A DNA stretch of 36,975 bases, taken from contig DATKCN010000403.1 in assembly GCA_035513175.1 (NCBI GenBank), positions 1-36,975 on the forward strand, written 5' to 3'. Below are positions 32,750-36,975 of this stretch, piece by piece. The position numbers were made by a program, and so were the translations under genes. Numbering within the stretch: position 1 is the stretch's first letter; each line of letters starts with the position of its first letter. The notes beneath the pieces are model-generated. The model saw nothing but the letters and a program-made list of their open reading frames with translations, did no database searches and was not told the DNA's origin. This DNA comes from DATKCN01 sp035513175 (GTDB lineage Bacteria > Chloroflexota > Chloroflexia > Thermomicrobiales > CFX8).

Positions 32750-34222
32750 TTGCGTTCCAGCTCCTCGATAGTACTCGTCGCAATAGCGATTCTGACGCTT
32801 GTTGCGACGTGGATTTCGCTTCCTTCTACATTCCTCAACATCGCCAACGCAAAGGATGAACTGTATGTTCGCCGTGGTCTTGACCTCCAGGGTGGCCTTC
32901 AGGTCGTGTTGGAGGCGCGCCCCCCTGAAGGGATGAGCGTCGACGGTGACGTGCTGAGCGGCACGCGCGACACAATCGAACGACGGGTCAACGCGTTGGG
33001 CGTCGGGGAGCCGCTGATCCAGACTCGCGGCAACAACCAGATCGTCGTGGAGCTTCCCGGCTTGACCGACCCGGAAGCGGCGATTGCAGTGTTGCGGCAG
33101 ACCGCGCTGCTGGAGATTATCGATACGCAAGGACAGTTTCTCGCGGTCGGCACACGTGTGAACACCTCGCTCGGCCCTGCAGAGGATACCGCGAGCAGCG
33201 CGGCGCCTGAGCTCGGCGGCACGCCGGAAGCCACATTACCGGCAGACCCGACACCGCAGGGCGACTCGACGCCCGCCACGGAAGTGACGCCTGTCCCGAC
33301 GCCTGAACCGCCCCCGGCGGTTCTGGGACCGACGTATACGACAATCGTCTCGGGGCGGGACATCGTCGACGCATTCCCGACGCAGAGCGAGCTGGGGCAG
33401 ATCGTCGTCGGCTTTGAGCTGCGCGGCGACGCGGCGGACAGATTCTTCGACTTCACGAGCCAGAACGTCGGTCGCCCAATGTCGATCGTCGTCGACAAGA
33501 CAGTCATCAACTCGGCTGAAATTCGGGACGCGATCTCCAGTCAAGGAACAATCAGTGGACTCACGGCGCAGGAAGTACGTGATCTCTCACTTCAACTGAA
33601 GTCGGGCGCGCTCGAAGTCCCGCTTGAAGTGGTTCAGAGCCGCACCGTCGGTCCGACACTGGGGCAGGATTCCATCGACCGCAGCATCGTCGCGGGAATC
33701 GTCGGGCTGGCGCTCGTGGCAATTCTGATGATCCTGTACTATCGCGTGCCGGGATTGCTCTCGGTCGTCGCGCTGCTCATCTATGCCTCACTCGTGTTTT
33801 CGTTGTTCAAGCTCATTCCAGTGACGCTGACGCTCGCCGGAATCGCAGGGTTCATTCTGTCCATCGGCATGGCGGTCGACGCCAATGTCCTGATTTTCGC
33901 TCGACTGAAAGAAGAGTTGCGGACCGGGCGATCAACGAAAGCCGCCATCGAAGCGGGCTTCAATCATGCGTGGCCGTCGATTCGTGACTCCAACATCTCA
34001 ACGATGATCACCTGCGTCATCCTGTACTGGTTCGGCCGCTACGTCGGCGCAAGCATCATTCAGGGCTTCGCCCTGACCTTATTTATCGGCGTGATCGTGT
34101 CGATGTTCACGGCCATCATCGTAACGCGCAATCTGATGCGCGTGATTCTGAACGTTTTCCCGATCCGAAACGCGTGGTGGCTTGGCGTCGAGCGCGAGCA
34201 GGCGACCGGCCTTGGTGACTGA
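32750..34222 (+). CDS. secD: Protein translocase subunit SecD
   Basis: Uses the proton-motive force to aid late steps of Sec export. 490 residues. N-terminal membrane helix (about 5-23), then RRGLDLQGGLQVVLEARPP (the D-L-Q-G-G motif), the large periplasmic-side P1 region with ETRRVNALG-like RVNALGVGEPLIQTRG, and the C-terminal five-helix RND part with SIGMAVDANVLIFARLKEEL and GFNHAWPSIRDSN. An Ala/Pro/Thr-rich stretch (about 140-190, 20 or so Pro/Thr) interrupts P1. Start is TTG 32750 with AGTAGG 5 nt upstream; no ATG or GTG is available in frame near it. Confidence 0.95.
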   Translation: MRSSSSIVLVAIAILTLVATWISLPSTFLNIANAKDELYVRRGLDLQGGLQVVLEARPPEGMSVDGDVLSGTRDTIERRVNALGVGEPLIQTRGNNQIVVELPGLTDPEAAIAVLRQTALLEIIDTQGQFLAVGTRVNTSLGPAEDTASSAAPELGGTPEATLPADPTPQGDSTPATEVTPVPTPEPPPAVLGPTYTTIVSGRDIVDAFPTQSELGQIVVGFELRGDAADRFFDFTSQNVGRPMSIVVDKTVINSAEIRDAISSQGTISGLTAQEVRDLSLQLKSGALEVPLEVVQSRTVGPTLGQDSIDRSIVAGIVGLALVAILMILYYRVPGLLSVVALLIYASLVFSLFKLIPVTLTLAGIAGFILSIGMAVDANVLIFARLKEELRTGRSTKAAIEAGFNHAWPSIRDSNISTMITCVILYWFGRYVGASIIQGFALTLFIGVIVSMFTAIIVTRNLMRVILNVFPIRNAWWLGVEREQATGLGD

Positions 34223-34258
34223 TCCGCCAATGATCTTGACCGTGAATAGAGCTGCACC

Positions 34259-35191
34259 GTGATTGATCTTGTCAGCAAGCGATATCTCTTCTTCCTGATT
34301 TCGGGGATCATCCTGCTTCCGGGAGTAGTTTCGCTCGTGTTCAACGGGCTGGCCTTCGGCATCGACTTCACCGGCGGAACATCGTGGGAACTCCAGTTGC
34401 AGCAGCGCGTAACGACCGCGGAAGTCCGCGACGTTCTTTCCGAGTTCGAGCGAGGCGACTCGGTGATTCAGCTTTCGGGCGACGATGTCGTGCTGATCAG
34501 GACGCGCGAGCTTCCGGAAGGCTCTGCCGAGAAGCAGGAGATTGCGGCGGCGCTGCAGGAGCGGTTCGGAGAATACGAGGAACTTCAGATCGCGACCGTG
34601 GGACCGACAGTCGGGCAGCAGATTCGTAATCGCGCCGCGATCGCTGTCGGACTGGCGTCAGTTGGAGTGCTGCTGTACATTGCCTGGGCCTTCCGCAACA
34701 CCAACAATCCTTTGCTGTACGGCGTGTGCGCAATTGTGGCGATGCTGCATGATGTCCTGCTGCTTGTCGGGCTATTCTCAATCCTCGGATGGGTTGCCAA
34801 CGTCGAGGTCGATGCGCTGTTCGTCACGGCGCTCCTGACGGTCATCGGCTTTTCCGTACACGACACGATTGTCGTGTTCGATCGAATTCGGGAGAATCTG
34901 GCCCGACGCGTTGCCCCGACGTTTGCTGAGACCGTCAACTACAGCATCGTGCAGACACTTGTGCGCTCGGTCAATACCTCCGTGACCGTGGTGCTCACGC
35001 TACTCGCTTTGTATCTGTTCGGCGGGGCATCGATCCGATGGTTCGTGCTGACATTACTCGTCGGCGTCATCGCGGGGACCTACTCGTCTATCTTTAACGC
35101 GAGCCAGCTCCTGGTTGCATGGGAAAACGGCGAGATTCAGCGGCTCTTCCGAAGAGGTCGGGGTCCCGAGCCTCGCGCCCGAACGGCGTAA
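34259..35191 (+). CDS. secF: Protein translocase subunit SecF
   Basis: Partner of SecD, 310 residues. GIDFTGGTSWELQL near residue 32 carries the F-T-G-G motif of SecF; a short P1 region follows, then five helices with FSVHDTIVVFDRIRENL and the final VGVIAGTYSSIFNASQLLV. GTG 34259 is chosen because the first membrane helix follows closely; a weak site precedes it. 36 nt after secD. Confidence 0.95.
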   Translation: MIDLVSKRYLFFLISGIILLPGVVSLVFNGLAFGIDFTGGTSWELQLQQRVTTAEVRDVLSEFERGDSVIQLSGDDVVLIRTRELPEGSAEKQEIAAALQERFGEYEELQIATVGPTVGQQIRNRAAIAVGLASVGVLLYIAWAFRNTNNPLLYGVCAIVAMLHDVLLLVGLFSILGWVANVEVDALFVTALLTVIGFSVHDTIVVFDRIRENLARRVAPTFAETVNYSIVQTLVRSVNTSVTVVLTLLALYLFGGASIRWFVLTLLVGVIAGTYSSIFNASQLLVAWENGEIQRLFRRGRGPEPRARTA

Positions 35192-35200
35192 TCCCTGGTA

Positions 35201-36577
35201 ATGACCGACAGCGAGCGTCCAACAGCCAAGCGAATCGCGGTGATCGGAGGCGGTGTCCTCGGACTGACGGCCGCTTATCGGCTGGCTCAGCTTGGGCATG
35301 CGGTTACGCTGTGGGAGCAGGCCGAACGACTGGGCGGCCAGGCCGCGGCTTTTCCTGTCGGCAACGGCGCCTACCTGGAGTACTTCTACCACCACCTGTT
35401 CATGAGCGACACCGCAATCGTGAGTCTGATCGAAGAGCTCGGGATCGGTGACGCGCTCGTCTGGCGGGAATCGAACACCGGCTTCATAGCGGAGGGGCGA
35501 ATCTGGCCCCTGACTGGCGCCACGGATCTACTCCGACTCGGATTCATCCCAATGGTCGACCGCATCCGCATAGGACTTGTGACGCTGTATCTCCAGCGCA
35601 TTACCCGCGCGGGACGCAGGTGGAAGCGCTTCGAGCGCGTGACGGCATGGGAGTGGCTGAGGCGCGCAGTCGGACAGACGGCGTTCGATCGTGTGTGGGG
35701 CGTTCAGTTGCGGGCGAAGTTCGGGCCACGGGCCGAAGAGGTCGCGATGGTCTGGTTCTGGAATAAAGTCTTCCTGCGCACGCAATCACGACCCGGCCTG
35801 CTGGCGAGTGAGCAGCTAGGCTACATCATCGGCAGCTTCAATGTCCTCATCGACCGGCTAGCGGACGCGGGGCGCGAGCTTGGTGTCGATATTCGCCCGG
35901 GGACAGGGGTTGCTGAACTTCACGAAGGCAAGGACCCGAGCTCGCGATTCACCGTCGTGGGTACGGACGGCCGCTCGGACGAGCAGGACATCGTGCTGGC
36001 GACGATCCCTTCCCCGTTCCTGCTGCGCCTGGCGCCTCAACTGCCGGAGCCATACCGGTCGAAGCTCACATCGGCAACATATCAAGGGGCAGTTGTGACG
36101 TTGCTTCAAATGTCACACCCGCTGTCGTCGACCTACTGGCTGAACATCGGCGATGAGCGGCTGCCGTTTACCGGCATCATCGAGCACACCAATATGATCG
36201 GAGCCGAGCACTACGGCGGCTCCCACTTCGCCTATGTCGGCAAGTACGTGGACTGGGATCACCCGTACGTTACGATGGACGACGAGGCTTTACTGCGGGA
36301 GTACATTCCCAAGTTGCAGATCGTGAACCCCGAATTCGATGAATCTCGCATCGAGCGCTTCTGGGTGTTCCGCGAGCGGGCCGCCCAACCGCTAGTCGGC
36401 CTGAATTACTCCGCCGGCATTCCGGAGCACCGCACACCTGTCGACGGGCTCTATCTCGCGAACACCGCCCAGATATACCCGGAGGACCGCGGCACCAACT
36501 ACAGCGTCGATCTGGGGAATCGTATCGCGGACATGATTAATTCAGACGCTATCGCAGGTTCGTCCTGCGGACCCTGA
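35201..36577 (+). CDS. FAD-dependent amine-oxidase/desaturase-like oxidoreductase
   Basis: 458 residues. Dinucleotide-binding fold at the start: AVIGGGVLGLTAAYRL (G16-x-G-x-x-G21) and E39 in WEQ, then RLGGQAAAF. C-terminal FAD motif near DGLYLANTAQIYPEDRGTN. The middle carries aromatic-rich regions (about 150-200, WGVQLRAKFGPRAEEVAMVW). Resembles the protoporphyrinogen-oxidase/UDP-galactopyranose-mutase-like group often found in surface-glycan loci. Substrate unknown. Ten nt after secF and probably cotranscribed; ATG 35201 lacks a good Shine-Dalgarno. Confidence 0.85.
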   Translation: MTDSERPTAKRIAVIGGGVLGLTAAYRLAQLGHAVTLWEQAERLGGQAAAFPVGNGAYLEYFYHHLFMSDTAIVSLIEELGIGDALVWRESNTGFIAEGRIWPLTGATDLLRLGFIPMVDRIRIGLVTLYLQRITRAGRRWKRFERVTAWEWLRRAVGQTAFDRVWGVQLRAKFGPRAEEVAMVWFWNKVFLRTQSRPGLLASEQLGYIIGSFNVLIDRLADAGRELGVDIRPGTGVAELHEGKDPSSRFTVVGTDGRSDEQDIVLATIPSPFLLRLAPQLPEPYRSKLTSATYQGAVVTLLQMSHPLSSTYWLNIGDERLPFTGIIEHTNMIGAEHYGGSHFAYVGKYVDWDHPYVTMDDEALLREYIPKLQIVNPEFDESRIERFWVFRERAAQPLVGLNYSAGIPEHRTPVDGLYLANTAQIYPEDRGTNYSVDLGNRIADMINSDAIAGSSCGP

Positions 36578-36614
36578 CGCAGCGCACAACAGTCGCCACC
36601 AGATACCGAATTAC

Positions 36615-36975
36615 TCACGTGCTTGACCAGAGCGAACGTCCCCGGTCGATGTGATGCGCGACCGCGCCAATCCGCTCGAGATGACTCAGGTATGCGAAGA
36701 TGGTCGGATGCAGAAGATAATAGCTGGCCGCGTCGGGCGGGGCGCCGCCAAGACGAACCAGCAGGTCCGCGAGCAGGTCTTCAGGCATGCGCGGCTCGGC
36801 GCATAGCTCGATGACAATCGACGCCACCTGCTCCACCAGCGCTCGGTTCGCCTGGACGCCGGCTGACACGTGGCTGAGAATCGGTCCATGGCCCGGAACC
36901 GCGACATCGTGCGGGACGGTTTCCGCGCGGTTCAGCGCAGCGAGGTGGTCCGTGACCGAGTACAGGTATGGAAGG
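36615..36975 (-). CDS. Metallo-beta-lactamase-fold hydrolase, C-terminal part (5' end beyond window)
   Basis: The frame stays open to the window edge, upstream of the GTG at 36869. The read-through sequence DVAVPGHGPILSHVSAG contains the P-G-H-G motif of metallo-beta-lactamase-fold enzymes (final metal-ligand His), followed by a helical C-terminal domain (ASYYLLHPTIFAYLSHLERI, then GAVAHHIDRG) as seen in the glyoxalase II-like/quorum-type group with a winged-helix tail. About 119 residues are present. Convergent with the FAD oxidoreductase, 37 nt apart. Confidence 0.85.
   Translation of the reverse strand, partial: LPYLYSVTDHLAALNRAETVPHDVAVPGHGPILSHVSAGVQANRALVEQVASIVIELCAEPRMPEDLLADLLVRLGGAPPDAASYYLLHPTIFAYLSHLERIGAVAHHIDRGRSLWSST

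Noticed and set aside
34231..34263. 10-codon ORF (MILTVNRAAP) ending over the secF GTG
   Set aside because: No Shine-Dalgarno and very short; could aid coupling to secF but cannot be supported from sequence alone.
1..36975. Mobile elements, prophage or CRISPR
   Set aside because: No transposase, integrase, phage structural gene, direct-repeat array or abrupt change in composition was found on reading both strands.

Overview
The window is a gene-dense, high-GC (roughly 60-63%) bacterial chromosome segment that looks like core genome. I see no insertion sequence, phage gene, CRISPR array or integrase. The best guess for the host is a Chloroflexota bacterium, perhaps Thermomicrobia-like. This rests on the lexA operator of the CGAAC-N4-GTTCG type (used by Gram-positive-like phyla and Chloroflexota), the MutS2/CvpA pair, the PspA plus SPFH/zinc-ribbon cluster, and frequent GTG/TTG starts. 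Lineage is inference; a 16S rRNA or marker-protein tree would decide it.

Layout. Positions 1-4320 (minus strand) carry comEA-comEC (DNA uptake), tRNA-Glu(UUC), a sugar-nucleotide pyrophosphorylase and prmA (cut by the window edge). mfd (4399-7986, plus) faces a minus-strand cvpA-mutS2-DUF2007 operon, and the last 67 nt of mfd overlap the DUF2007 gene. lexA follows with a textbook promoter (TTGACA-N17-TATACT) holding an SOS box in its spacer. Next come a tightly coupled trio (GT4-like glycosyltransferase, VanZ-like membrane protein, GT-C-type membrane glycosyltransferase), a DUF4126 membrane protein, a DnaJ-like chaperone with only half a zinc finger (its promoter is TTGAGT-N17-TATACT) and purA. 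gpsA runs opposite.

Positions 19358-28196 form one long plus-strand train: fabZ, three GT9 (heptosyltransferase-like) genes and one GT4 gene, mostly with overlapping stop/start codons, then a membrane/winged-helix/zinc-ribbon protein, a DUF4178-like protein, PspA, an SPFH protein with double zinc ribbons, and an orphan. The second half resembles the Bacillus ydjFGHI-type PspA/SPFH envelope-stress module, physically coupled here to a cell-surface glycan assembly line. This is the most interesting part of the window.

gyrA (28448-31006) has an unusual quinolone-resistance-determining region. It faces an unknown multi-pass membrane protein. nadD is preceded by an in-frame 21-codon leader ORF with a strong Shine-Dalgarno sequence that ends directly against the nadD ATG. 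secD-secF and an FAD-dependent amine-oxidase-like enzyme follow, and the window ends in the C-terminal part of a metallo-beta-lactamase-fold protein on the minus strand.

Functionally, the window joins DNA repair and damage response (mfd, mutS2, lexA, gyrA), competence (comEA/EC), envelope biogenesis (fabZ, gpsA, glycosyltransferases, nucleotidyltransferase, secDF) and envelope-stress sensing (pspA/SPFH). All calls come from reading motifs by eye; no database search was possible.
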